This document shows positions 14,331 through 23,906 of a DNA stretch of 63,482 bases, one piece after another. The notes below the pieces were generated by a model that did not search any database, was not told the DNA's origin, and saw only the letters and a list, made by a program, of their open reading frames with translations. This stretch comes from an uncultured Bacteroidota bacterium (lineage in GTDB: Bacteria > Bacteroidota > Bacteroidia > JABEUT01): NCBI GenBank assembly GCA_903863935.1, contig CAIPDV010000019.1:1-63482 (forward strand), read 5' to 3'. Position numbers and translations under genes: made by a program. How positions within the stretch are numbered: the first letter of the stretch is position 1; the number at the start of each line of letters is the position of its first letter.

Positions 14331-16874
14331 TCAGAATGGATAACCGATACCGAAGTTCACTACCGTTCGTTTGGTAGTATACTCGCGTAATGGGATAAGC
14401 CTGTTGCCGGCTGATAGTGCGGGATCTCTCACCGGCTGCCCGAAATCTACCCGGAACACGAAATAGTTAAAGTCTAAGCGCAAACCAATACCTGCGCCAA
14501 CAGCCATTTCAGAAAAAAATGCATTAACACCGCTAATTGTTGCAAGAGGGATTGCATCGTTGGCCCTGCTCGGTAAAAGCCAAATATTTCCGGCATCTTC
14601 AAAAATAGCGAGCCCGAAATATTTTATAAGGCTAACCCTGTATTCAAAGTTCTGTTCGAATTTAAACTCACCAATTTGACCTGCAACTGCTGATGAGCTA
14701 CTACCACCCGGACCCAAAGTTTGAACATTCCAGGCGCGAATATCATTCGATCCTCCGGCCCAAAAACTCTTTGTAAAAGGCAACTCACTTGAATTATCAT
14801 AGGGTAAACCAACCCCGGCAAGTCCTCGTATTACAATCTTCTGCCCTCTACCAATCAACCAATAATATCTGTATTCACCGTCAATTTTTACATATTGTGA
14901 AAATGGAGGTAATCCAGGAAGGTAATAACTGCCACTCTGATTAACCGGCAATTTTGCAAGGTGTTCATAGGCAAAGAAAAAATTCAATCCTGAACTTTCA
15001 AGGTTCATTTTAAGATATCCGAAATGTTTTTGATATCCGGATGACTGATTATTGATCAATACCGAAATTCGGCTATCTGTTATAAATTGGTTTTTGAAAC
15101 TATTTTGGAATACCTGGTTATACGATTGAAGCAGTTGGGAAAAGGTAGAAGAAAGTTCAGCATTAACCAGGTTTACCTCAAGCAAGGCAAAGGTTATATG
15201 CTGATTTTTGATTGGGTCGTAATCAAATGAATACGAACCTCCTAATATGCGCCTTGTATAATCGGGCCGTTGCTGGTAATTAAAACTAAAGCGAATGGTA
15301 GATTGTGGATTTACACGCCTTTTATAATGGCCCAAACTAAATGGGAACAAAGGGCGTGGAACGGAAAATGATACTTCCGGACCAAAGTCAACGGTATTAA
15401 GAGGTATGTATTTATTAATGGCAGAATTTTTTTTACTGCCGACCAAAATTTGCTGTGCTATCAATCCACCGGTTATTTTCAACTGGAACTTTTCTGCCCC
15501 TTTGAACTGGTTATAATTGTTATATGAAATATTGCCTTGTATTCCGCCATCACCACCCGTATTGGTTAGTTCAAGTTCTGTACCCACATCATGCTTTACA
15601 CGGGGCATTAACTGAATATAACAATCTACAAAATTGCTGTCTTTTAACGGTTGATACTTTAACGAGATGTAGGTGAATTCACCCAGTTGTGAAAGACCGG
15701 TATAGGTGTCTTCACGGTTAACAATTCGGTATACATCACCCGGAGTTACAAATATTTTAAGCCGGAATTTAGAGGGCTTAAGGCAAAGTTGCCCTTTGGG
15801 ATAAAGTATTTTAAGTCCGTCGTACATCATCGAATCTCCTGCATGATAAATGTTCTCTGTCGGATCATAATTCATCTGTATAGTAACATTGTGAATGGTG
15901 TATCTAACATGGCTTGTCTCAATGGTAGAATCTTTGTTGTTTGGGTCACGCTGAACAAATTTTTTGACGTTAATCATAACATCAACAAGGTGGTTTTTGC
16001 TGTCCGTATCCAAGGTGTAGCTCACATATTGTTTCGAGAAAAAATAATACCCTTCATTATTTAACTGCAGAGTAAGTTTATCGCTTTCCGCATCCATATT
16101 GTCTTTATCATAATTTTCACCTCTCCGTATAACACAATGTACCGTATCGGAATATACTTCGGCAGCTAGTCCCGGATCTTCAAAAAGATACTCGATCTTA
16201 TTAATTTTATAGGGTTTACCAGGCTTTAAAGTGTAGGTTACATCTGCCCTCCTGCCTTTTTTATAAACAGTATCTTTTACGGTTGCATTAAAGTATCCTT
16301 TATTAAACAAAAACGTTTTGATCTGCTCCCTCGATTTTTGAGTAAGCGTTGAATCCAGTATCACCGGTGCTTCACCCTGGCTCATTAACCAGGCTCTCGA
16401 AAGAAACCTTGGGGAAAATTTTGCATTCAAGTGTTCGCGTGTCCATGGTTTTTTGCCTTTTGCAATCCTTTTTGTGGTTTTTCTATAAACCAAATCAGAA
16501 TCTCTTTTAGCCTGATTGATCCTGGCTTTTGCTGTATCGGGTATATTATAAAGCCACAGATAGAAAGGAAAAATAAAAAGGATTCTGGTATTTGGTTTTT
16601 GTTTAACAAAGGGCAATACCTCGGAAGCAGCTATCTTTTGCGGAACAACAAACTGTTCAATTCCTTCCTGCCCTATTTTTGCAATATTGAATCCTGAGTT
16701 TTTTTGGTCGGAACCCAGCACATAATCAATTTTATTGCTGCTTAAAAGATACTGTCCCGTAGGAACATTTTTTACCGTGTTGCAGGAGAATAGGAATACC
16801 AAGGCAAGCACACCTGCAAATTGCAGGGAACAATTCCTTATTATAATGAAATGCCGCCCGGGATATATTCTCAT
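14331..16874 (-). CDS. tamL: Omp85 outer-membrane lipoprotein TamL
   Basis: TamL is the Bacteroidota counterpart of TamA: a lipidated Omp85 protein thought to work with TamB in outer-membrane assembly. The 847-residue product has a lipoprotein signal ending LVFLFSC followed by NTVKNVPTGQYLL, the family's usual mature start. POTRA-like domains come next (for example EQIKTFLFNKGYFNATVKDTVY). A C-terminal 16-strand-type barrel contains the conserved region around SFWAGGSNDIRAW and ends FGIGYPF. No tamB is adjacent in the window. A TAGTTTTG -7 box lies at 16880-16887, five bases before the ATG, so the mRNA may be leaderless. Confidence 0.88.
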   Translation of the reverse strand: MRIYPGRHFIIIRNCSLQFAGVLALVFLFSCNTVKNVPTGQYLLSSNKIDYVLGSDQKNSGFNIAKIGQEGIEQFVVPQKIAASEVLPFVKQKPNTRILFIFPFYLWLYNIPDTAKARINQAKRDSDLVYRKTTKRIAKGKKPWTREHLNAKFSPRFLSRAWLMSQGEAPVILDSTLTQKSREQIKTFLFNKGYFNATVKDTVYKKGRRADVTYTLKPGKPYKINKIEYLFEDPGLAAEVYSDTVHCVIRRGENYDKDNMDAESDKLTLQLNNEGYYFFSKQYVSYTLDTDSKNHLVDVMINVKKFVQRDPNNKDSTIETSHVRYTIHNVTIQMNYDPTENIYHAGDSMMYDGLKILYPKGQLCLKPSKFRLKIFVTPGDVYRIVNREDTYTGLSQLGEFTYISLKYQPLKDSNFVDCYIQLMPRVKHDVGTELELTNTGGDGGIQGNISYNNYNQFKGAEKFQLKITGGLIAQQILVGSKKNSAINKYIPLNTVDFGPEVSFSVPRPLFPFSLGHYKRRVNPQSTIRFSFNYQQRPDYTRRILGGSYSFDYDPIKNQHITFALLEVNLVNAELSSTFSQLLQSYNQVFQNSFKNQFITDSRISVLINNQSSGYQKHFGYLKMNLESSGLNFFFAYEHLAKLPVNQSGSYYLPGLPPFSQYVKIDGEYRYYWLIGRGQKIVIRGLAGVGLPYDNSSELPFTKSFWAGGSNDIRAWNVQTLGPGGSSSSAVAGQIGEFKFEQNFEYRVSLIKYFGLAIFEDAGNIWLLPSRANDAIPLATISGVNAFFSEMAVGAGIGLRLDFNYFVFRVDFGQPVRDPALSAGNRLIPLREYTTKRTVVNFGIGYPF

Positions 16875-17012
16875 TGCTGCAAAACTAATTGTCTTTAGCT
16901 TCCAATTAATTTCAGGTTACGAAAATAGCTGAATTAGTTAGTATGTACAATGCTAAAGCGTAGCTGATTGTGAAAAACAGCTTTGAAGTATACCGGGAAT
17001 GAAATATGAATC

Positions 17013-19811
17013 TTATTTAACCACGAGCATCCTTAGTGTCTTCACCTCATCTTTCGTAATGATGTTGCAAAAGTAAACTCCGGCTGCCTGATTGCTCAGA
17101 TCAACAGTAGTTATGTTTCCGCCTTTGTGTGCGTTACTCAATTGCGATTGCTGAATAAGGTTGCCCCGCTGGTCATAAATTTTTAACTGCACAGTTCCCT
17201 CCTCCGGCAAGAAATAACTTACTGTTGCTTTGCCTGAAGTTGGATTAGGGTATATTTCAGCCTTTAAATTTAATGCCTGTGGAGCGATATTACTTATGGT
17301 TGCAATTTGACTTACATCGGTAATATTTGCCGTATATGCTCCGCGGGTATGTGTTGCAACTGCAACCAACCCATCGGACTGGCGGACATCAATCATATCG
17401 CAAACAGAATTACCTATTGTGTTGGAAGCCTGTTGCACCCATACGGTAACGCTGTCGCGCAAAGTATCTGTAGCATATAAACCGGTACTTGCTGCTACCC
17501 AATAAATTGTTTTACCCGAAGGAAGGTCCTGGAATGCAGCCCACCGTAATGAAGGCTGGTTTGTTCCATTCAGATTACCACCAATGCGGGCCCAGGTTGC
17601 ACCGCCATTATAGGTGTAGAACAGATTCTTAATTCCGTAATTGGAGTATACTACAATTGCCTTATCGGCATTGGCAGGATCAACTGCCACACAAGTTACA
17701 AAAGCATTTGGCGGGAACGAGGAGTAACCTACTTTTTCTGTTACATCGGTAGGTGTAGGTGTTCCAACATTTGCGTTATCAACCCTGTAAACACTCTTAT
17801 TACTGGTTCCGTAATAAACCCGGTGAGCTGGCACATTTGAAACCGCCATAGCAGTAATGTCTGAATTTACAGCCGGAACACTATCCGTCCATTTTACCCA
17901 ATTGGTGCTGATTGAATCCCACATATTTGAAAGTGGAATTGCTGAAAGGTTGCTATTTCTCCATAAGTATTTTCCACCTGCAAAATACATGATGTAGTCG
18001 TTATTCGGATCAATTACGTAAGGGTTTAGCCATTCATAATTTTTGCCCCCTATAGGGTCCATGCGGTTAAAAGCAACTACTGTTCCGTTCACCGTATCCA
18101 TTTGGGTTTTGAACAACCAACCCAATGTGTTTTCATAATAAAAAACCTTGCCACTATCTGCAATTGCACTAAATGAACCATCACCAAAAACAGGTTTGGT
18201 CCATAGGTTATTTGACGCAAGTGAGTTATCGAAAAGACTGTTATTGTCTTGCGCTCCGCCAACTAATATCGGGCTTCCCGAGGTTTCATGGTTTGAATTT
18301 ACTGTATATAGCATGGTAGTTGCATATCCGTTATTAAGACTATTCCAGGATATATTATTCAAGGTATCATCCATCGTTTTATAAATACCCCCATCGTTAC
18401 CGGAATACATGATATATGGATTTGAAGCTGAAAAGAATAAGATATGCTGGTCCGGATGGTGGCCCGGATAACGTTGAATATTAGGAACCGTGGTGTGAAC
18501 CGCATATCCTCCTATATGGGCTGTATGTGAAGTATCGTAAAAACCGCTTGTAGACCGGAAAATTGAAGTTCCGCCAATAAACACGGTTGAAGTATCAGTT
18601 GGAAGGAAAGTTACAACCATATCATAGGAACCCTGACAGTTAAACTTATCGAATACGCTGCCTGTGCTTGGCAGGTTTGGAGAAAGGTCAGTCCATGCGC
18701 CGCCTGCGCTATCCCCGTTCCCGGAAAGATATTTGTATTTCCACAGGCTGTTCCATTCCACCTGATGCTGAAAGTTTGTATCAGGAGAACCGAAGCCGGG
18801 TGTATTCGCTAAAAAGTAAAGCTGGTTATGATCAGTAGGAGCATAGTTCATCACTATCCTATTGTAAGTGGTTGGGAAATTCGGAGGGGTAATATTGGTA
18901 TAATTCAATCCATCGGTCGATCTCCAGATACCTCTTTGTGGTCCATCACTACTTAAGGTAACATACACAACTCCCTCAGGAGTTACGATCACGTTTGTGT
19001 AATATGAATAGCTGCTGTAATTGCCGCCCAATAATGTTTTCCAGGTGCGGCCGGAATCTTTAGATCGGTTAACTTCACCTATAGTTGTAACATACACAAC
19101 ACTTAAAGAATCAGGTTGTGAAGGATCTGTTGCAACACTCCATATAGCTTGCCAGAAATTGGAAAAAGATGTACTGTTAATGGATGTGCTGGTTAATACA
19201 GACCAGGTTTGTCCATTATCTACCGACCTGTATAATCCATTGCCCAAATAATATGCTCCCGTTGCACTAGCCGAGGCACCAAAACATTCCCCTGAACCAT
19301 AATACCAAACATTGCTGTGGTTGTTGGTTGTACGGGTATCCTGAGCCAAACATGTCACACTTTGTTCCTGAGCAATTTTAGTTGTAAGTGCCCAGCTTTT
19401 GCCACTGTCCGCACTTCTCCACATGCCTCCGGCTGCAGTTCCTGCCAGTAATACTGCTTCATTTTTCACGTCTGCCGCAAACGATCTTGTTCTTCCTCCA
19501 ACATTCCAGGGGCCACGCATTTGCCAAACAGCAGCCAGCGATGCATCCATACGGTTATCTCTCTGAAGGTCGTTTGGAAGGTTGCTTGCAAACGCAAGTT
19601 CAAGTGCACGGATATTATCCGGTATTCTGCCGGTGGCAGGATCTGCCAGGCGCTGATGTTCCCATTGCACATAACCATCTATATCTTCACCTCCATTTGA
19701 TAAAACAGATGGTTTCGAAATTGATTTGTGGCTATTGCTATAATTATGAAATGCAAAAGCAAGTCCTAAAACCGCAAAAAGCATAAAAGTGTTCAGTACT
19801 ATTTTTTTCAT
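17013..19811 (-). CDS. Secreted Asp-box (BNR/sortilin-like) protein with T9SS sorting domain
   Basis: The 932-residue protein begins with a signal peptide (MKKIVLNTFMLFAVLGLAFAF). The body carries Asp-box motifs typical of beta-propellers of the BNR/VPS10-like group: SADSGKSW, SVDNGQTWS, SKDSGRTWK, NGGATW. The last 80 residues form a type A T9SS sorting domain (YPNPTSGKATVSYFLPEEG, then QAAGVYFCNI and a Leu-Val-Val-Lys end), so it is exported across the outer membrane and probably anchored or released. The propeller could bind glycans or proteins or be enzymatic; this cannot be decided here. Confidence 0.85.
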   Translation of the reverse strand: MKKIVLNTFMLFAVLGLAFAFHNYSNSHKSISKPSVLSNGGEDIDGYVQWEHQRLADPATGRIPDNIRALELAFASNLPNDLQRDNRMDASLAAVWQMRGPWNVGGRTRSFAADVKNEAVLLAGTAAGGMWRSADSGKSWALTTKIAQEQSVTCLAQDTRTTNNHSNVWYYGSGECFGASASATGAYYLGNGLYRSVDNGQTWSVLTSTSINSTSFSNFWQAIWSVATDPSQPDSLSVVYVTTIGEVNRSKDSGRTWKTLLGGNYSSYSYYTNVIVTPEGVVYVTLSSDGPQRGIWRSTDGLNYTNITPPNFPTTYNRIVMNYAPTDHNQLYFLANTPGFGSPDTNFQHQVEWNSLWKYKYLSGNGDSAGGAWTDLSPNLPSTGSVFDKFNCQGSYDMVVTFLPTDTSTVFIGGTSIFRSTSGFYDTSHTAHIGGYAVHTTVPNIQRYPGHHPDQHILFFSASNPYIMYSGNDGGIYKTMDDTLNNISWNSLNNGYATTMLYTVNSNHETSGSPILVGGAQDNNSLFDNSLASNNLWTKPVFGDGSFSAIADSGKVFYYENTLGWLFKTQMDTVNGTVVAFNRMDPIGGKNYEWLNPYVIDPNNDYIMYFAGGKYLWRNSNLSAIPLSNMWDSISTNWVKWTDSVPAVNSDITAMAVSNVPAHRVYYGTSNKSVYRVDNANVGTPTPTDVTEKVGYSSFPPNAFVTCVAVDPANADKAIVVYSNYGIKNLFYTYNGGATWARIGGNLNGTNQPSLRWAAFQDLPSGKTIYWVAASTGLYATDTLRDSVTVWVQQASNTIGNSVCDMIDVRQSDGLVAVATHTRGAYTANITDVSQIATISNIAPQALNLKAEIYPNPTSGKATVSYFLPEEGTVQLKIYDQRGNLIQQSQLSNAHKGGNITTVDLSNQAAGVYFCNIITKDEVKTLRMLVVK

Positions 19812-19841
19812 GGTAATGGTATGTTACGTGGTAAGAAAGAA

Positions 19842-19871
19842 CAAATGTAAGACTTAAAAGGGGAAAACAAA
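19842..19871 (-). promoter_or_regulatory. Promoter of the Asp-box protein gene
   Basis: On the minus strand TTTG (19871-19868), 18 bases, TACATTTG (19849-19842), about 30 bases before the ATG at 19811. Confidence 0.6.
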
Positions 19872-19919
19872 AATTTGGAATGGCAAGAGTTCCGGCAATG
19901 CAAATATTCGTAAAGCAAA

Positions 19920-22109
19920 TTACCTGTTGGGGTTGTTCCTATTCTTGTACATCATGGCAGTATCATACTTACCGGCATAGTACCTTGCTTTAACCATGTC
20001 ACCTCTTTTATAATAGTAGGTTTTCAAAAAATTACTGATGATATAATTCTTATCATATAACTGAATTGATTTCTCATAATCAGCTACTGCTTCGGTTGTG
20101 TCTTGCTGCATCAGATAGGCATTGCCCATAGTTACATATACTACGTCTGACTCATATCCCATGCTAATTGCGTGTTTATCCACACCTATTACCTTATCAT
20201 ATTTGGCTTCGGAAAAATACAAACGGGTTAAATAAATATAATCAAGATAGTAGGCAGGTTTTAGCTTTATAGTGTTCAAATAGCATTTTTCCGATTCATC
20301 CCGATAGGAATTAAGTCTCATTTCACAGGCACTTAAATTATTGTTTATTGATTCCGCCGTTTGATCCCAATAACCTTTCTTTTTAACCATGTTAACTGAA
20401 TCCCGCTGTAAATAATTAACAGTATCGTGTACTTTTTCAGCCAGTGCTTCATAACATGCACCCATGTTGAACCAGGCTTCCGAATAGGCGGTGTCTACTT
20501 GGAGTGCCTTTGAAAAATCATCGATTGCTCCCCGTAAATTTCCATACAATGTGTATTGAACCATTCCCATATTATTCCAGGAAGTGCCATACATTGGATA
20601 AATATCAACCGACTTGGCATAACCCTTTAAGCCCGCCAGATAAAGAGAATCGAGCCTTACTTTATTTTGCGGATTTACAGCTTTCAGCTTTTGAGCATCT
20701 TCAATATAAGTAGCAGCCAAAAGGGATTGCAGCTTTGCCGAGCGCGGGGCTTCCGTCACATCGTGCTTATAGAGTGACTGGTGCGACTTCCAATCCGGGT
20801 TTCGGACAAAAACCCTGACACAAGAAATAACACATATTCCAATTATAAGTGGATACACAAACTGTGTCTGTTGTTTCATCAGCATTTTATCAATTGGCAT
20901 TTTAAACAGATAGAACAATAAATATGCGGCAAGCAATGCAAATGCCACAGAAGGAAGGAACATGAATCGTTCTGCTACAATACCTGCACCCACCTGAAAA
21001 ATGTCGGTGTATGGGAATAAGGTTCCGCCAAAAAGAAGCAGGAGAAATAAAAGAGGTTTATTGTTTTTAAGATTCTTTATTAGAATATATATCAACGCGC
21101 CTGCAATAAGAATGCCCGCCAACACACTGAAATCAGTCCATTCCGGGAAAGCATTGAATGCATCGTAGCCATAATAGGATATAAGATCTTTTGGAAAAAC
21201 AAGTTTGCCCAAATAGAACCAAACGGTTGAAAATGCCAATGGGATTTTATGATACCAGTGAACTCCAACCAATGGGTTTTCAATAAATATAAAGGTACGG
21301 TGATAGTCGGTGTGTGGCAATACCCGTTTCACAAAAAACCGGTTCCCCAATAAAATGAATATGAACATTGAAAGCAAAGAAATGCCAACCGCTTTAAGCC
21401 CTTTTGAGCTGAAAAAGTATAATACCAACATGGTTATCGGCACAAAAATAAATGCATCGGGTTTGCATAGGGCTCCTAATCCGAGTGAAAGAGATCCGGA
21501 TAATGCCCAGGCAATTTGAAAATAAATTTTATCTGATTCGAAACATTTCAAGAATGCATAAGTACAATAAAACCCAAAAATGAAAACCAGCATTTCATCA
21601 CGGTTCTTCAAACTCGCCACCACCTCACTATGCAGCGGATGGACTATAAAAAGTAAAATCGCTACCAATAAAAAATAATCGCTTATATGGTCATATAGAA
21701 TTTTCCGGAAAAAGTAAAACATGAATATACACACAAAGGCATAAAAAAGTATATTCACAAAATGCCCCCAATGTGCAGAATCTCCGAAAAAAATATACTC
21801 GATGGCAAAGGTTGCTTTTACAACAGGTCGGTAACCGTAGCCCCCTTTTTGGTCCCAGGCATAGCGTTTCTTAAAAAGCTGTGGAATACCACTTATCCCT
21901 TTTGCAACTGTTGAGTCGTTATGCAGAACAAATTCATCATCAAGAGAAAACCCGTTGGGAATTGTATTCCCATAGAAAACAAAACAAATGCCAATTACCG
22001 AAAGAATAAATATCAGGTGGAAATTGATACCCGTAAAATGAAATGGTCCCTTCGGTTGAAGAGGTTTAGCCGGAGGCGGGTTCTTTATAGGTTGCTTATT
22101 GGTTGCCAT
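19920..22109 (-). CDS. GT-C-fold membrane protein with C-terminal TPRs (TMTC/PMT-like)
   Basis: The 729-residue protein has a Pro-rich cytoplasmic start, then about nine to ten transmembrane helices. An early periplasmic loop contains SLDDEFVLHND, the acidic motif position of dolichol-dependent GT-C glycosyltransferases, and a later loop contains SLKNRDEMLVFIFG. The last 250 residues are TPR repeats (for example AWFNMGACYEALA, VVYVTMGNAYLMQQDTTEAVADYEKSIQL). This layout matches the TMTC/protein O-mannosyltransferase-like proteins common in Bacteroidota, which may glycosylate exported proteins. The donor and acceptor are unknown. A TACTTTTG box lies at 22127-22134. Confidence 0.75.
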   Translation of the reverse strand: MATNKQPIKNPPPAKPLQPKGPFHFTGINFHLIFILSVIGICFVFYGNTIPNGFSLDDEFVLHNDSTVAKGISGIPQLFKKRYAWDQKGGYGYRPVVKATFAIEYIFFGDSAHWGHFVNILFYAFVCIFMFYFFRKILYDHISDYFLLVAILLFIVHPLHSEVVASLKNRDEMLVFIFGFYCTYAFLKCFESDKIYFQIAWALSGSLSLGLGALCKPDAFIFVPITMLVLYFFSSKGLKAVGISLLSMFIFILLGNRFFVKRVLPHTDYHRTFIFIENPLVGVHWYHKIPLAFSTVWFYLGKLVFPKDLISYYGYDAFNAFPEWTDFSVLAGILIAGALIYILIKNLKNNKPLLFLLLLFGGTLFPYTDIFQVGAGIVAERFMFLPSVAFALLAAYLLFYLFKMPIDKMLMKQQTQFVYPLIIGICVISCVRVFVRNPDWKSHQSLYKHDVTEAPRSAKLQSLLAATYIEDAQKLKAVNPQNKVRLDSLYLAGLKGYAKSVDIYPMYGTSWNNMGMVQYTLYGNLRGAIDDFSKALQVDTAYSEAWFNMGACYEALAEKVHDTVNYLQRDSVNMVKKKGYWDQTAESINNNLSACEMRLNSYRDESEKCYLNTIKLKPAYYLDYIYLTRLYFSEAKYDKVIGVDKHAISMGYESDVVYVTMGNAYLMQQDTTEAVADYEKSIQLYDKNYIISNFLKTYYYKRGDMVKARYYAGKYDTAMMYKNRNNPNR

Positions 22110-22288
22110 TTGAAGTCGGGGGAACTCAAAAGTAAAGGTTTTTTTAAGATTTGGGTAATTATGGCCTGCAATATTGAAACAACCTTAATGAAAGTGGCAC
22201 TTATTCGGCGCAAACAATGTATATTCCATATCCATGAATATTACTGGAATTAGGGTTTTTATGTTACCTTTGTCTGAAAGTACCCAGG

Positions 22289-23542
22289 ATGTTCTCATGG
22301 CAATTATTTCGTGAAACTTTTTCATTTGCTTTTCAGGCTTTGTTTCAAAACAAACTGAGAAGCACCTTGTCATTGCTTGGAATTACCATTGGTATTTTTT
22401 CAATTGTAACTGTTTTTACATTTATAGATTCACTGCAAATAAGCCTTCAGAAAGACGTGAACAACCTTGGCAGCAATGTTGTGTATGTTGAAAAATGGCC
22501 CTGGTCATTCACCAAGGATTATCCATGGTGGAAGTACTGGATAAGGCCGCAGCCTACCGTAAACGAAATGGAAATTATCCAGAAAAAGGTAAAGGATGCG
22601 GATGCAGTAGCTTATACATTCAGCAAGCGCGCCACTGTGGAGTACTTTAACAGTTCTGTGGATATGGTTAGCATTAACGGCATAACAGATGACTATAACC
22701 ATGTAGTAAACTGGGTTCAGATAGCGAATGGCCGGTATATTACACCTGCTGAGTTTACAGGAGGAAGTAATGTGGCAATTATTGGTGCTGATGTGGCGAC
22801 AGGATTATTCGCGAATGATGATGCATTAGGCAAATACATAAAAATAAAAGGCCGGAAAGTATTGGTTGTAGGCGTAATGAAAAAACAGGGCGAAAGTAAA
22901 ATATCCGATATTAATATGGATGTATCGGCCCTATTGCCTTACAATTATATGAAGTCGATTTTTGATACTCATAATCTATGGACCCCTCGCGTAATTCTTG
23001 TAAAAGCAAGAGATGGAATAAGCAACGCGCAGTTGATGAGTGAAGTGGAAGGTGTAATGCGCCCGATAAGGCAACTCAAGCCATCTCAGGAAGATAATTT
23101 TGCGCTGAATGAATCAAGCATGGTGAGCAATAACTTCAATTCTCTATTCGATATTATTGCAATTATCGGATGGGTGGTTGGCGGATTTTCTATTTTGGTT
23201 GGAGGAATTGGCATAGCCAATATTATGTTTGTTTCAGTAAAGGAAAGGACCTCATTGATCGGCATACAAAAATCATTGGGAGCAAAAAACTATTTCATCC
23301 TTTCACAATTTATTGTTGAAGCAGTTGTACTTTGCCTGATTGGCGGAGTGATCGGGTTACTATTAATATACGTGCTTACAATTGCCATTGGCGATTCATT
23401 TGGAATGGAATTCATTCTTACCTTCTCGAATATAATGCTTGGGCTTTCTTTGTCTGCATTTATTGGGCTTATCTCCGGCTTCATTCCTGCCTACACCGCC
23501 TCACAACTCGATCCGGTGGAAGCTATTCGTTCAACTTACTGA
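22289..23542 (+). CDS. MacB-type ABC transporter permease (FtsX domain)
   Basis: The 417-residue protein has the MacB layout: an N-terminal helix (STLSLLGITIGIFSIVTVFTF), a periplasmic MacB_PCD-type domain (about 50-270) and three C-terminal FtsX helices, ending in TASQLDPVEAIR, the conserved tail of the family. Such permeases pair with a LolD-like ATPase and drive lipoprotein or peptide extrusion. No ATPase gene is adjacent, so the partner is encoded elsewhere. A TACCTTTG -7 box (22265-22272) lies 16 bases before the ATG. It runs divergently from the GT-C protein. Confidence 0.88.
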   Translation: MFSWQLFRETFSFAFQALFQNKLRSTLSLLGITIGIFSIVTVFTFIDSLQISLQKDVNNLGSNVVYVEKWPWSFTKDYPWWKYWIRPQPTVNEMEIIQKKVKDADAVAYTFSKRATVEYFNSSVDMVSINGITDDYNHVVNWVQIANGRYITPAEFTGGSNVAIIGADVATGLFANDDALGKYIKIKGRKVLVVGVMKKQGESKISDINMDVSALLPYNYMKSIFDTHNLWTPRVILVKARDGISNAQLMSEVEGVMRPIRQLKPSQEDNFALNESSMVSNNFNSLFDIIAIIGWVVGGFSILVGGIGIANIMFVSVKERTSLIGIQKSLGAKNYFILSQFIVEAVVLCLIGGVIGLLLIYVLTIAIGDSFGMEFILTFSNIMLGLSLSAFIGLISGFIPAYTASQLDPVEAIRSTY

Positions 23543-23549
23543 TTCGTTT

Positions 23550-23900
23550 ATGGTTGGAATAAAAACAAAAAGGCCGGTTATTGTAAGTATCATTAGCATC
23601 ATTGGCTGGATAATGGTTGTAATGAGTTTTGTCTATGCCTTCTCACCTAACGTAAAAAAAATAGGAGAATTTTTTCCGGCACTTTACAGTTTCATTGTTT
23701 GCCTTCAATTCATTTCTTTTGTAGGAATATGGTATATGAAAAAGTGGGGTATTCACATGCTAATAGCCGCCTATTTTGCTAAAAATATTTTACTGGTTTT
23801 CATGAATAGCTTTACTCCGGCCGATCTTACATTTCTTGTTTCAGCCATATTCATAATAATCCTGATGTTCTATTATAAAAGGATGGATATAAACCTTTAA
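23550..23900 (+). CDS. Small integral membrane protein, 116 aa
   Basis: The ATG at 23550, seven bases after the permease stop, gives a compact protein of four predicted helices (VIVSIISIIGWIMVVMSFVY, FPALYSFIVCLQFISFVGIWY, IHMLIAAYFAKNILLVF, LTFLVSAIFIIILMFYY). No family is recognised. The frame is open further upstream inside the permease gene, but that part is out of frame with real coding. It is probably cotranscribed with the permease and the following amino-acid permease. Confidence 0.7.
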   Translation: MVGIKTKRPVIVSIISIIGWIMVVMSFVYAFSPNVKKIGEFFPALYSFIVCLQFISFVGIWYMKKWGIHMLIAAYFAKNILLVFMNSFTPADLTFLVSAIFIIILMFYYKRMDINL

Positions 23901-23906
23901 ACATTG

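Noticed and set aside
19388-19786. 132-codon plus-strand frame
   Set aside because: Antisense of the Asp-box protein; no recognisable protein features and no promoter.
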